A stretch of DNA of 64,000 bases from Crambe crambe (taxonomy: Eukaryota; Porifera; Demospongiae; Poecilosclerida; Crambeidae). The stretch spans positions 8,446,582-8,510,581 of the forward strand of contig OZ004583.1 of NCBI GenBank assembly GCA_963924555.1. Direction: 5' to 3'. Made by a program: the position numbers and the translations under genes. The notes under the pieces were generated by a model that had not been told where the DNA came from, ran no database searches, and saw only the letters and a list, made by a program, of their open reading frames with translations. Below are positions 10,094 through 20,767 of this stretch, one piece after another (within the stretch, counting starts at the first letter, position 1; each line of letters starts with the position of its first letter).

Positions 10094-10939
10094 CTCGAGA
10101 TGTAAATTCACGTGACAGTGCTATTTTGGCACATGCTGACAGCGGTAATGCTTACTGAAGACGAAAGATGAGGAACTTGAGGAATGGTAAAGCTTTCAGT
10201 ATCAACTCGAATCACTTGGTTTGCAAAAATTTCATTAGCTATTCAGAGAAATAATGTAGTGATCAACTAGATCTTTTGATTCATGATCCCAGGAAAGAGT
10301 GATATCTTAGGATCATTCTTCACTGTAAAGTTAGTTGGAGGTGTCATAACATCTGTACCTACATAACATTAATGACAGTTTAAGAGTCCTTGCACACTTT
10401 GTTTGCATGACATTCCAGGTAGCTATATATGTGACTATGGTGCTAATATTATGCCACAGTTGCCACTCCACAGAACTTGCATACTTCTGTCAACATGTAA
10501 TTATATGCATTACATAATGTTATGCAACTCATTGTAGGAGCATTATGCTTAGCTAATCATTGATTTCAATCACTAGCTATAACCTACGTACTAATGACTG
10601 TTAGAGTTTTCCTGCACCAATTTTCATCACCATTAAGACAGGAAACATTAACAGCTCCTTTCATTGAGGGGTCCAGTTTATATCGTAGCATTGCAGTAAA
10701 ATTGCCAAGTTGTCCTTGTTGGGATACACTTCTTAGGAAAGCAATACTACCGGATGTACCTACTGGCTTGTCCACTGCCACAGAATCAGATGGAAGAAAT
10801 CCCACTGAACCACCAGTACTAATACTCCATGTCAATACTCCTGAGTTAGTGACAGTACATTCAAAGAATCCAACCTCTCCTGGACAGATTATGTCATCTC
10901 CCTTAAGTAGGAGGATATTTGAAGTATTACAATCAATAT
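10094..10939 (-). pseudogene. Ig-like + FN3 exon pair, FN3 exon degenerate
   Basis: The Ig-like exon 10,939-10,592 (348 nt, phase 1-1) is fully open: IICPGEVGFFECTV, LTWSI, VNVSCLNG give the Cys-Trp-Cys core. The FN3 exon relic 10,358-10,094 has a one-base deletion near its start that brings an early stop, a four-base AGCT-type insertion and an eight-base deletion, all relative to the copies at 22,744 and 56,036. The Ig donor is changed to ATTA|GTACGT but could still splice. No signal-peptide or transmembrane exon is visible. It belongs to the family of the full receptor at 3417-5800; the cassette is probably dead as a unit. Confidence 0.8.
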
Positions 10940-11039
10940 CTGTAGAACATAAATTTTTCAACTTCATGCATTCCAATGGTGGTAGTAAAGAATGTAACAG
11001 ATAACGAAGGCCACCAATTATCAACCTGAAGTTATCCCT

Positions 11040-12180
11040 TGCACCATATCCCCTTCACAAATGGTTGTCAAAGCTTTAAACAACCATAGGGAAGACATTG
11101 TCATAATTATTTTTGTTAATTGGACAGAAATTTTGGTATGCTGAATCTAGTTATCAACCACCGTCACCTATTTTTGACCCGTTGTAAATCATGATATCAA
11201 TCATTGTTCATCCCTGTTGCTCTTGGGCCCTTAAAAGATACCTATAATTTTTAAATCATAATTATAACAAATCATAAACTGCTTCACAAATTAATTGTAG
11301 AACGGAACTGCTGCAGAAGCTCTCTATTACTTCTCAGACAGCCTTCAGTGCATAATCACACAGAATCTAGACATAATTATATCTATCCATACAGTCCTCA
11401 CTATAACTGTTCTTTTGTAAGTTTTCCCATACATTTTCAATACGGTCATTTTCTTACTCTGTTTACTATCATAGACTTTCCGTATACTAATATAAGTAAT
11501 TGATAATAGGTATTGCAATGGTCAATAATACATGTTCTTTTGTGGCTGAAGAGTGTACTGTACAATAAAGTTTACATAGTTACTAGCAAAGTGGAACTGT
11601 CAGTGTAAGCTGGTAAACACACTAGTCTTAATCACAAGCTAGAGTTAACCCTCAGCTGCACATGTAGGTACTCAGTCAATGTTTATGGACCAGGATTTAT
11701 GTGGTTACAACTACCAACTAAGGTGAGCACACATGCTTAAGGTCATCGCAAAAATGTATGTCCTTAGTGACTGATCACGAGGAAATTAAAACCTCTACAT
11801 ACAATTAGCTAGGGCACACTCGTTCAGCTCTGACAGGTCACATAATCAGTCACACTCAAGATTCATGTTACAGTAGTAACCCCAGTATACAAACAATATT
11901 GTTTCAAACTGCTCAAGTCATGCCCATGAATCATGTGACAATACCTTTTCCTATTAACATTGTGTGAATGACCGGCCAAGGGTATATCATGAGGGAAGCC
12001 ACCTCTTAACCTTTCATTTTCAGACTTGTTAGGGAGTATATTTAGTCTAAGTCGCATTCCTACGAGTTAAGAGTGAAAATAAGGGCAGAGTAGAGTTATT
12101 CACACATTCAACACTTCATGCTCTGACCCATCATATAAGCATCAATGTGTCCAATTTGAGGCTTGGCCCTGCTGAGCTAA
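11040..12180. other. Non-coding part of duplicon B
   Basis: AT-rich, collinear with 23,640-24,440. No open exon seen on either strand. Confidence 0.5.
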
Positions 12181-12460
12181 TCAAGCTATGAGGCACAACC
12201 CTATAAGTGAAGCCATTATTCTCAGTTATTGTATTTTGCATGGGTGGATCAAAGGAGCAGTACTGTGCTATGTCCTTCATACAGCACCGTTTTTGAATAG
12301 GCTGTGCTGTATGAAACTCAGTTCAGCCCATACAGCACAGTACTGCATGCATGCAATGTGCAATGAATTGCACAAAGCACAACTGATCCAGTTATGCACC
12401 AATTGGAACACGCTAGCTAGAACAGTTACAAAATACTCCAAAAGACTCTTACTTTTATAG

Positions 12461-12600
12461 TACAGCAGATTGCAGCAACAGGAAATCCAAAACTGCAAAA
12501 CCAAAATTTACATAGCCCCTTTCAAGTAGCCCAACTCCAAAGTCATTTGAAAGGAGGCTATGTAAATTTTGGTTTTGCTGTTCTGGATTTCACAGTTTTA
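12461..12600. mobile_element. Palindromic TA-type MITE, copy 1 (right end decayed)
   Basis: Starts TACAGCAGATTGCAG. The inner hairpin pairs CCAAAATTTACATAGCC with GGCTATGTAAATTTTGG. The same family occurs at 32,664, about 38,567 and 49,181. The right terminal repeat has decayed here. Confidence 0.75.
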
Positions 12601-13039
12601 AAGGATGCATTGGGTTGTGTGGTTTCCAAACAATGTGATTATTGACCAAAAATCTAATCAAGACTCAATGAATATCATTAAAATTGTAAAATTGATGAGG
12701 AGAAAGTTACATCTCCTATAATGCACCTATATACTTGGATCCTCAGGAATTAGTCCTCATAGATATAGTGTGGTACAGCTCCTTTGTAAATCCACAAACT
12801 TCGCCTCGTGCTATATTGTGCCTCTTGACCACACTTCTCGTGCTATATTACGTACATTACAGCACTCCCTTCAGTGCTATAAACCCTCAGGGGAGTACAG
12901 ACTTGAGGAGAGGGCATTATCCTGACCATGCCCATTGATGAAAAAAAGGGGGCTACAAATAGCTAAATGCAATCACTCCACTGACATGCTTGTGCTATTG
13001 AGAATGATGAACATTAATGGAGTAGAGCTATTATTGGTT

Positions 13040-13320
13040 AGACTATAGCTAGTCACATGCCAGTTAGATTGGTCAGTTAGGGGGCCTCGAATCCCATAGA
13101 GCCATCCCAACTGGTGCTGCTGGCACTTAGAAAACCCAGTAAGATGGTCATTCCAATTGGTCCTTTTCTAGCAACGTATCCTGGTGGCCACAGTTATTGT
13201 TTCTAGGTAGCGCTCTGATTCATGTTTGTTACAACATGGTTATTGTTTCCAAGTGCATGTTGAGGTAAGATAAACAACTCCAGTGATTTAGTTAGACACC
13301 GGGATCTACGGAAACCTTCA
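13040..13320. repeat. Dispersed repeat shared with 62,075-62,320
   Basis: Shares TAGTCACATGCCAGTTA, GATTGGTCAGTTAGGGGG, GGTCATTCCAATTGGTCC and GGTTATTGTTTC(C/T)AAGTG in the same order and orientation as near 62.1 kb. The LTR element inserted about 200 bp beyond it. Confidence 0.8.
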
Positions 13321-13530
13321 GGACCCTTGTGCTCGGGATGCTGAGCTCGTAGTAAAAGATTGGGCTGCCAAGATTTATAACAACTATCTACTATAAGCTT
13401 CTCTGATTCAGGTAGGTCAAAGTCTTGATCATTCTACAATGCTAGCTTCTAGTCGATCCACACTTGAATGTGATGGGCAAGTCCAATAGGGCAGTGGTGA
13501 TGAAGGTGCATGCTTTGGTGATCAGCCTGC

Positions 13531-13798
13531 TGTGACAGAGTGACAGTATGTTAGTGTATGCATGTAGTGTATGATTATTTATTTGTGGGTAATTAGTGGT
13601 TTCATTTCTGTTTAGCTGTTAGTCTTTTTGTGCGTGATTTTTCCTGCTGTATTTCTAGAATCTTCTCTTGTGTCTGTTCTTTCCTGTATGTGTGATTTTT
13701 GTATAAATAGGTTGAGTTGTGTATCATTTAGGGAGTTCTTGAGTTCTATTGTATTTAACATTAGAAAGTTTACTAACTATATTTTCGGCTACGTTACA
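13531..13798 (+). repeat. 5' LTR
   Basis: 268 bp. TATAAATA at 13,702-13,709 is a likely promoter TATA box. Differs from the 3' LTR by one T/C and one G/A. Confidence 0.95.
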
Positions 13799-13800
13799 TT

Positions 13801-13818
13801 TGGAGGCAGCGGTGGGAT
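13801..13818 (+). promoter_or_regulatory. Primer-binding site, tRNA-Leu type
   Basis: TGGAGGCAGCGGTGGGAT begins two bases after the LTR. From memory it is the reverse complement of the 3' end of metazoan tRNA-Leu(AAG), with one mismatch at the discriminator base. It would prime minus-strand cDNA synthesis. Confidence 0.75.
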
Positions 13819-13851
13819 CAGTTGTCCTGAATTTACTCGACAAGATCTACC

Positions 13852-14461
13852 ATGTCAGACACGAACGAAGATTATCAGCCTGGAGATGGAGATTTGCAAG
13901 GAGATTTGCTAGGTGGTGGACCCCCTCCACTTATAGGAATCTCGCCGGCAGCTACGGCTTCTTCGGAGACACTGCTCGCGATACTACAGGAGCAACAGAG
14001 GATGATGTTGCAGCAGCAGCAGGATCAGCAACGCTTCATGAGGGACTTGCTGGAGCGACAAAAGGAGGAGCACCGTAGGGAGATTCAGGAACTGAGGGCG
14101 AGGGGAGAGGCAGGTGAAAGAGTCAAATTGCCAAAGCCCACTCTGCAGAAATTTCAACCAACAGACGATATCGAGAACTTCCTCGCTACCTTCGAGCGGG
14201 TAGCGAAGCAGCAGAAGTGGCCAAAAGAGGTTTGGGCCACGCAGCTTGCTGGCTTACTCACAGGAAAAGCCATGGCTGCCTATACTGCACTGCAAGCTGA
14301 TGAGTCTGGAAACTACGACAAAGTGAAGAAGGCGATACTGCGCCGTTACGATGTCAACGAAGAGACTCATCGCAGACGATTTCGGAAGGATAGGAAGCGC
14401 AGTGAAGAGAACTTTCCGGAGTGGATTTGGAGGCTCACAGATCACTTCGATAAGTGGACCA
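13852..14461 (+). pseudogene. gag: Gag, N-terminal part (interrupted by nested transposon)
   Basis: Opens at ATG 13,852, shortly after the primer site. The first 100 residues are polar and Gln-rich (EQQRMMLQQQQDQQ), probably coiled coil. A capsid-like helical segment follows (KLPKPTLQKFQPTDDIENFLATF..), typical of gypsy Gag proteins. The frame breaks at 14,461, where the nested element begins, and continues in the same frame from 16,502. Gag packages the element RNA. As it stands the protein would run into transposon sequence and end at 14,562. Confidence 0.85.
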
Positions 14462-15094
14462 TAGAAACCGTCATTGCAACGCTTGACAACGGTCGTGTTG
14501 GCTGCATTGCGGATGTGTTTCGTTGTTTTGACCGTTCCTTTTCCCCACCTTTGTATATTTAGCGTACGGAAATTAGCAGTGGTGTATCGAGTAAGTAATT
14601 GCTAGCTATTTTATTGGTAAAATTTATATTAAACGCTTGGAAACGGTGCTATAATTCGTCTACTGTAGTAGAAATAACTTTGTGAGAGATTATTTTCCAG
14701 CAGCACAATTCATGCACTGAAAAGATTTTCTCTGTACCTTCAAGATACTTTTATATATTGGGAGAATGTGAAAGTAGAACCACATGCATATATATATGTT
14801 CATAAATAGATAATTTATGCTGTAAAAGGTCTCCTACTTTGTGTGAGATTTTCTCTAACACTGTTTGCAAGAATTGCTAGAACTTATTGTGTACATACAG
14901 TCTGTGAACTAGTACACCGGGAGAATGTGAAAGTTTATCTGAATAAGCTTTGTAGAATAAGTTTTAGAGGTATACACATTTGGTTTAGCTGGAAATTATT
15001 GTGAGTATGAGTATATTGCCCGGGCTAAAGTAGCTATAAAAGGTTGTTAAAACTTTATCACTATATATATATATTGTTGTAAACAGTAATAATT

Positions 15095-15484
15095 ATGGAA
15101 GCAATACCATCACAATATCACAAAAAGCGAAGGAAAGGGGCTCGGTCCAAGATAGACCGAAGGAAAAATTGTGATAGGCTTCGGTCACAAGCTGGCAAAA
15201 CCAATCCACCCACAAATTTCTTACCAACTTCCCTACCTAACCAGTGGCAAGTGCATGCTGATGAGAGCAGCACAGAATATTACAAGATCATGCATGACAC
15301 AACGATCCAAGTGGGTCCATCAGTGATCATCAGACAAGATTTTCTCTATAAAAGGAAAATAAGTCAAACCAGTCCAGCACTTTCCAGATTTCCTCCACTT
15401 TTGACTTCCTCTGATACAGTTATAGACCTGATCCACTCTGTAGATGAATTAACTATTTGTCCAGGAAATCCTGAGGAAAAATGA
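15095..15484 (+). CDS. Nested transposon, plus-strand gene (unknown protein, about 129 residues)
   Basis: Open from ATG 15,095 to TGA 15,484. The N-terminus is strongly basic (KKRRKGARSKIDRRKNCDRLRSQ), fitting nucleic-acid binding or nuclear import. The remainder is globular in character and ends TICPGNPEEK. No catalytic motif recognised. Its last 32 bases overlap the end of the minus-strand gene, a tight convergent arrangement that may instead reflect an internal deletion joining two truncated genes. Family not identified. Confidence 0.5.
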   Translation: MEAIPSQYHKKRRKGARSKIDRRKNCDRLRSQAGKTNPPTNFLPTSLPNQWQVHADESSTEYYKIMHDTTIQVGPSVIIRQDFLYKRKISQTSPALSRFPPLLTSSDTVIDLIHSVDELTICPGNPEEK

Positions 15485-16343
15485 CAGCAACATACCCTGC
15501 CATGTACCTTATGGCATTACTCTCAGTTGCTGTTAATGGTTTTAAAAATTCGCTTCTGGTGCGTGCATGCATGTGGTGTCTTGCCTCAGCCTCATTTCTT
15601 ATTATTTTTTTCAATATTCTGTCGAGCATCACCTGCAATGCAAGATTTTTCTCACCAAGGTATTGTGGGGGGAAATAATGTGTGAAGTTAGACCAGGCTT
15701 GGGTTACAGGCTTGCTACATCGCACTAGATGGAATGCCGACCATATGGAGGCCTTCACAGCAGATGGTAACTTGTGTTGCTTTGCAGCAGTAATACAGCT
15801 ATATACCTCTGTTAGCAGCTTGACAGCAACTGTAGTTGTATGTTCCACATCAATCTTTTTAATATGATGCAGCAGTCCACTAAGACACTGTCCTCTTGGA
15901 GACCGTCTGATGAGTTCCTCATCACAAATGGATGATGCAATTATGATGAAGAACTCAGTGTAGCCAGATCCTCCTAAAGCTGTCTCACTGATAGTTTCCT
16001 TTGCAGTTGCTAGGGCCTATGATTGTATAGAAGCAAAGTCTTAGCTAACTAGCTATTATGTATGTCTATAATTATCTATACAGACTGACTCGTTAGCTAT
16101 TTACAGTTACAAAACAAGCATTCTTACATCATGTCTCTTTGGAACTGTTGAAACTTCCTCACTCTTAGATAAACTTTCATCACTTTCAGATAAGCTTTCA
16201 TCACTTTCAGATAAGCTTTCATCACTTTCAGATAAGCTTTCATCACTTTCACTGGAACTTTCATATACACCCTCACTCTCACTTGCACGGTCTGAAATGC
16301 TGCATGTGGTATCTTCCATTGTAGTATCCATGGAGGTAGCCAT
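15453..16343 (-). CDS. Nested transposon, minus-strand gene (two exons, about 259 residues), possible transposase remnant
   Basis: Exon 1 is 16,343-16,128 (ATG to CATGAT|GTAAGA) and exon 2 is 16,016-15,453 (after ATCATAG, to TAG). They join in phase 0 to give 259 residues. Exon 1 is acidic and built from four repeats of a SLSESDE-like heptad encoded by 21-bp tandem DNA repeats. Exon 2 is helical and contains TESNAIRYMAGYV near its end. From memory, similar xxxRYxAGYV segments occur near the C-termini of P-element/THAP9-like and other transposon proteins; this is unverified. No DDE triad is visible, so the protein may be truncated or an accessory factor. Confidence 0.5.
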
Positions 16344-16501
16344 CCTGAATTGCTGCAGAAAAATCTGTTTCTAGGGAGCTACCGCGCACGTCCTTATAAC
16401 GCCCGTATAACGCCCGTATAACAAGCGTTGCACTGATTGCATCGGCGATTTTTTAATATACGGAAACGTTTCACATCCACGGCAGTACTATATTATCTAT
16501 G

Positions 16502-18294
16502 AGTGGACCAAGGATTCAACTGTTCCTCTCAAAGAACTTATCATCATGGAACAAGTTCTTCAGAGTGTGGACGACGAACTAGCTGTGTGGTTGAGAGAGA
16601 GGAAGCCTAAGACTCTAGATGAGCTGGGACAGCTGGCAGAAGACTACTTTCAAGCCAGGAAGAGAGGAGTCCAGCACCATCAGAGGAAGGGAATAGCCGA
16701 GCCAGCTATAACAGTGAATCAGACAAAACCTGATAAGACTGGAGCAAATAAAGAGGAACATGGACCAGTGACTACTGGAGGAAGAGCTCGAGTGAACTCT
16801 TGTGGTGACAAACAGTGCTACCATTGCCGACAATGGGGACACTTGATGTACAACTGCCCAAACAGGAAGGAGTTGACTCCAGAGGGGACTGCCAAGCCAG
16901 CTCTATTTGGGAATGTGTGTTCAGAAGTTGCTTGGAACACGGAGAGTGAAAAGTGCCTCCGACGGGGGAAATTGGAAGGAAGATCAGTACAGATGCTGAT
17001 TGATACAGGATCCAGTATTACCATGGTACGTGCAAACAATGTTGATCCATCCAAGGTTAATACTGCTGAGACTGTCCTAGTTTTGTGTGTCCATGGGGAC
17101 ACTGAGAAGTATCCCACAGCAGAGATTGAACTTTGCCTAGGAGATACATGCAAAAAGGCCAAAGTTGTTGTAGCTCCCAATCTGATAGTACCTGTGCTAC
17201 TTGGTCGAGATGTCTATGATGTCCAAACAACAGAGATGGGACTAATGGCAGAGACGAGAGCCCAGAGGAGACTTAGGGAACAGGAGGAACAGGCTGTATC
17301 CACCCTTGCAGCGGAACCTGAGGCAGAACCTTCCACTCCCTTTGACATACCTGGTGAACCCGGAGATACTCCAGAGCACCAGGAGGAATCCATCAGTACT
17401 CCAGCAGTGGAGAGGGACGAGCAGCCAAGGAGGGAGGAGGGGGTAGAAATTCCTGTTGAAGACAATACTTTAACTGATCTTTCCCCTTTGCAGGCTACCA
17501 AGGAAGAGCTACTAAAGTGGCAGAAGCAAGATCCGACTCTAGCCAGGGTGCGAAAGTTGGTGCCCAATGAACAAGAACAGATGAACATGGAGAGGGTGTA
17601 TTTCTACCAAAAGGACGGCCTGATCTATCGACACTGGCATCCTCGGCGAGCGACAGCTGACAGTGTCAGGTCATGTGAGCAATTGGTATTGCCAGAGAAG
17701 TGCAGAGCTCTTGTGCTTCGGATTGCACATGACGTTCCCACTGGAGGACATTTGGGAATTACAAAAACCAAAGATCGTATCCTGCAGCGCTATTATTGGC
17801 CAGGAGCATTTCAAGACATAACTGAGTATTGCAAGACTTGTGAAGTGTGTCAGCGCAGCCGAGGAAGGAGACCTGCCCGAGCTCCAATGTTGCCAATGCC
17901 ACTGATACAGAAGCCTTTCACCCGAATAGCCATGGATCTTATTGGTCCCCTGCCGAAGACGAAGAGAGGAAACCAGTATATCCTAACTATTTGTGATTAC
18001 GCTACCAGATATCCTGAGGCTATCCCGCTCTCCAGCACTGAAGCACCGAAGATTGCGAAGGAACTGATTCTACTTTTTTCGAGGGTCGGGATCCCAGAAG
18101 AAATTCGAACGGACCAAGGGGCAAATTTCATGTCTACCATGTTGAACGAAGTCTACCATACTCTCCAGATCACCAGAATCCGGACGACTCCCTACCACCC
18201 TCAAACAGATGGTCTGGTTGAGAGGTTCAATGGAACACTGAAATCTATGCTGAGAAAGTTTACCAGCCGGAATCAGAAAGATTGGGATGAATAG
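16502..18294 (+). pseudogene. gag-pol: Gag C-terminus, zinc knuckle, protease, integrase (ends at premature TAG)
   Basis: Resumes the gag frame after the insertion. A CCHC zinc knuckle lies at 16,816-16,857 (CYHCRQWGHLMYNC), binding RNA. The aspartic protease motif LIDTGSS lies around 17,000. After an acidic linker, the integrase zinc domain (H-x6-H, then C-x2-C) spans about 17,727-17,850. The catalytic core has Asp 17,935, Asp 18,112 and Glu 18,220, with 35 residues between the last two (DD35E). Reading stops at TAG 18,292-18,294 inside the integrase, and the same frame continues directly. It is a single nonsense change, or conceivably a readthrough site. Integrase precedes RT. Confidence 0.9.
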
Positions 18295-20310
18295 TTACCT
18301 TATTTGTTGTTTTCCTACAGGGAGGCTCCTCAAGAAACTACAGGATTCTCTCCCTTCGAGCTTCTTTATGGACATCGTGTTCGTGGTCCACTCGATGTCT
18401 TACGAGATAGCTGGACTGGTGAAAGAAGTGAGGAGATACCTGTGGCTGCTCATGTGATCAGGATGCGAGATCAGCTCCAGGAAATGACAGATTTGGTCCA
18501 GGAGAAAGCCGTGGAAGTTCAAAAGAAGCAAAAGAGATGCTATGATAAGGGATCGAAAGAAAGGGAACTGAAAGTTGATGATGAGGTCCTTGTACTACTT
18601 CCAGAGGCCACCAACAAGCTGAAATTGGAATGGGTTGGACCATATCGGATCAGTCGAAAAATTTCACCTGTGGACTATGAGGTGGAAACACCAGGAAGGA
18701 GGAAGGAGAAGAAGATTTACCACATCAATCTCCTTAAGAGGTGGAACCCTCCGTCTCCTTTGCAGAATGCTTTTCTAGCCATGGTTGGAGAGTCAGAAGC
18801 AGACCCAGAGCCAGGAGATATCATTCCATGGGATTGGAACATGTCGAACAGAGCTACAGATCAGTTTGAGACTCCGGATTTGACCGAATCAGAACGACAA
18901 CAATTATTGAGGGTAATACAGGAATTGGAAAAGGTGTTGGGCCCTGCTCCAGGAAGGACTACTGTGATTGAACATTCCATCAACACTGCAGAGGAAGTGC
19001 CTATACACCAGAAGCCGTATCGGGTCCCTTATTCCAAAAGAGAAGTTGTAAAGGCCGAGATCCAGAAGATGCTAGAGGCTAAAATTATACGTCCCTCAAC
19101 CAGCCCCTGGGCTTCACCAATAGTCCTTGTTGAGAAGAAAGATGGTACAGTGCGGTTCTGTGTGGATTATCGTAAGCTGAACCAGTTGGCAAAGTTTGAT
19201 GCGTATCCCATGCCCCGAATAGAGGAGGTGCTGGACAGTATAGGATCTGCTATGTACATCACCACGCTAGACCTAGCCAAGGGCTATTGGCAAATTCCAC
19301 TATCTGGAGCATCTAAGGAGAAATCAGCGTTTATAACCCCCTTTGGACTCTATGAGTTTGAAGTGATGCCATTCGGATTACACAGTGCCCCAGCCACTTT
19401 CCAGAGGATGATCAACCATGTACTGCAAGGATGTGAAGAGTTTGCTGGAGCTTATTTGGATGACATAGTCATTCATAGCAAAACCTGGGAAGAACACCTA
19501 ATACATCTTCAGGAAGTATTCGTGAGACTGCTAGATGCTGGGTTGACATTGAAAGTTGAAAAGTGCCAGTTTGGTCGGAAGAAAGTCCATTATCTGGGTC
19601 ACGTCATTGGAGGTGGGTGTGTACAGCCGGATCCAGGAAAGCTGAAGGCCGTGTTGGAATATCCAAAACCACTAACGAAGAAGGATGTGAGAGCATTCCT
19701 TGGACTGGTTGGATATTATCGCCGTTTCGTGCCGGAATTTTCCGAAGTTGCTTCACCCTTGACTGATCTGACAAAGAAGAAGATGCCAGACAAAGTTATT
19801 TGGACTTCCCTGGTGGAGAGGTCTTTTCAAAGCTTGAAGGACTCTTTGGTAAAGTCTCCCGTGTTACGAGTTGCAGACCCAACTAAACCTTTCACCTTGC
19901 AAACAGATGCATCGGAACGAGGTCTAGGTGCAGTGCTAAGTCAAGCTGATTCTGAAGGAAAAGATCATCCTGTCGCTTATGCCAGCAGAAAACTCCACCA
20001 ACGAGAGCAAAACTATTCTACCATCGAGAAAGAGTGTCTAGCTATTGTCTGGGCCTTGAAGATCTTCCATACATACCTTTATGGACAGAACTTTTCGATT
20101 GAAACCGATCATCAACCTCTGACCTGGCTCCATCGAATGAAGAATGCAAATGCTCGACTTACCCGCTGGTCACTGGCAATACAACCCTACTCGTTTAAAG
20201 TTACTCATCGACGGGGTCTGAACAATGGAAATGCTGACAGTCTCTCTCGTGGACCAGTTAATGATGAGACGATGGAAATTCAGACTGAGTCCTCCATTCC
20301 ATCATCTTAA
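18295..20310 (+). pseudogene. pol: Integrase C-terminus, reverse transcriptase, RNase H
   Basis: Same frame as the preceding part. It begins with the end of integrase, including a GPY/F module (GPY at 18,637-18,645). Reverse transcriptase follows: KKDGTVRFCVDYRKLN, LDLAKGYWQI, and the catalytic YLDD at 19,453-19,464. RNase H has TDAS, the Glu of IEKE, the Asp of ETDH and NADSLSR at the end. The stop is TAA 20,308-20,310, with the polypurine tract starting immediately. All catalytic residues are present. Only the upstream stop and the gag insertion prevent this copy from making Gag-Pol. Confidence 0.9.
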
Positions 20311-20321
20311 GGAGGGAGGAA
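20309..20321 (+). promoter_or_regulatory. Polypurine tract
   Basis: AAGGAGGGAGGAA directly before the 3' LTR; primes plus-strand DNA synthesis. Confidence 0.9.
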
Positions 20322-20589
20322 TGTGACAGAGTGACAGTATGTTAGTGTATGCATGTAGTGTATGATTATTTATTTGTGGGTAATTAGTGGTTTCATTTCT
20401 GTTTAGCTGTTAGTCTTTTTGTGCGTGATTTTTCCTGCTGTATTTCTAGAATCTTCTCTTGTGCCTGTTCTTTCCTGTATGTGTGATTTTTGTATAAATA
20501 GGTTGAGTTGTGTATCATTTAGGGAGTTCTTGAGTTCTATTGTATTTAACATTAAAAAGTTTACTAACTATATTTTCGGCTACGTTACA
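20322..20589 (+). repeat. 3' LTR
   Basis: 268 bp, two differences from the 5' LTR; TATAAATA at 20,493-20,500. Followed by the CCTGC target duplicate. Confidence 0.95.
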
Positions 20590-20767
20590 CCTGCCTTAAG
20601 AGTTCAGCTAAGCTAGTAACTTGTTCACCATCTCTAGAGCTATCCATTTTACACAAACTGCCATTCAGACATTTTTTGTTGTTTCCTGTAACTTTTCTGG
20701 TTCCCTGCAATAGCTGTTTACTCGTGCATGTCCTGCAGGTCTCTATTTTTCAAAATAGTGACCAGTC

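Larger units (their letters stand above)
9290..13090. repeat. Duplicon B: paralogue of 22,060-25,050
   Basis: Collinear similarity with 22,060 onward covers the ACACTGAAGAAGAAAT motif, the Ig+FN3 exon pair, the CCGGCCAAGGGTAT segment (about 11,970 and 24,210), the GCATCAATGTGTCCAA segment and the CTATAAACCCTCAGGGGAG segment near 12,880. It is interrupted by insertions, including a MITE and G/C tracts. This is a segmental duplication of a receptor-gene region. Confidence 0.75.
14462..16501. mobile_element. Nested DNA transposon with 9-bp target duplication and two convergent genes
   Basis: Inserted in gag: AGTGGACCA occurs at 14,453-14,461 and again at 16,502-16,510, and gag resumes in the same frame. 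Length 2,040 bp. Terminal inverted repeats are poor. CATAGA (14,460) faces TCTATG (16,501), which would allow a 7-bp target reading instead, and TGCAACGCTTG (14,475-14,485) recurs inverted at 16,422-16,432. The right end carries tandem TATAACGCCCG units. It encodes a plus-strand and a minus-strand gene whose 3' ends overlap. A 9-bp duplication is usual for Mutator-type elements; 8 bp would suggest hAT or P. Superfamily left open. Confidence 0.8.
13531..20589 (+). mobile_element. Ty3/gypsy LTR retrotransposon, Gmr1-like domain order (PR-IN-RT-RH)
   Basis: Bounded by two 268-bp LTRs (TGT...ACA) that differ at two positions, and by 5-bp target duplications CCTGC (13,526-13,530; 20,590-20,594). 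Behind the left LTR is a tRNA primer site; before the right LTR is a polypurine tract. One continuous frame, ignoring the nested insertion and one stop, encodes Gag, zinc knuckle, protease, integrase, then reverse transcriptase and RNase H. Integrase before RT is not the usual gypsy order but is described for the Gmr1 group (established knowledge). Without the 2,049 bp of insertion plus duplicated target, the element is about 5.0 kb. Near-identical LTRs mean a recent insertion; this copy is disabled. Confidence 0.95.

Noticed and set aside
10594-11004. Long plus-strand open frames opposite the Ig-like exons (also 23,224-23,541 and, on the minus strand, 55,457-55,690)
   Set aside because: They are antisense shadows: the Ig exons have clean splice sites, conserved Cys-Trp-Cys positions and matching phases on the other strand.
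14254-14445. Minus-strand ORFs inside gag and pol
   Set aside because: Shadows of the Gag-Pol frame.
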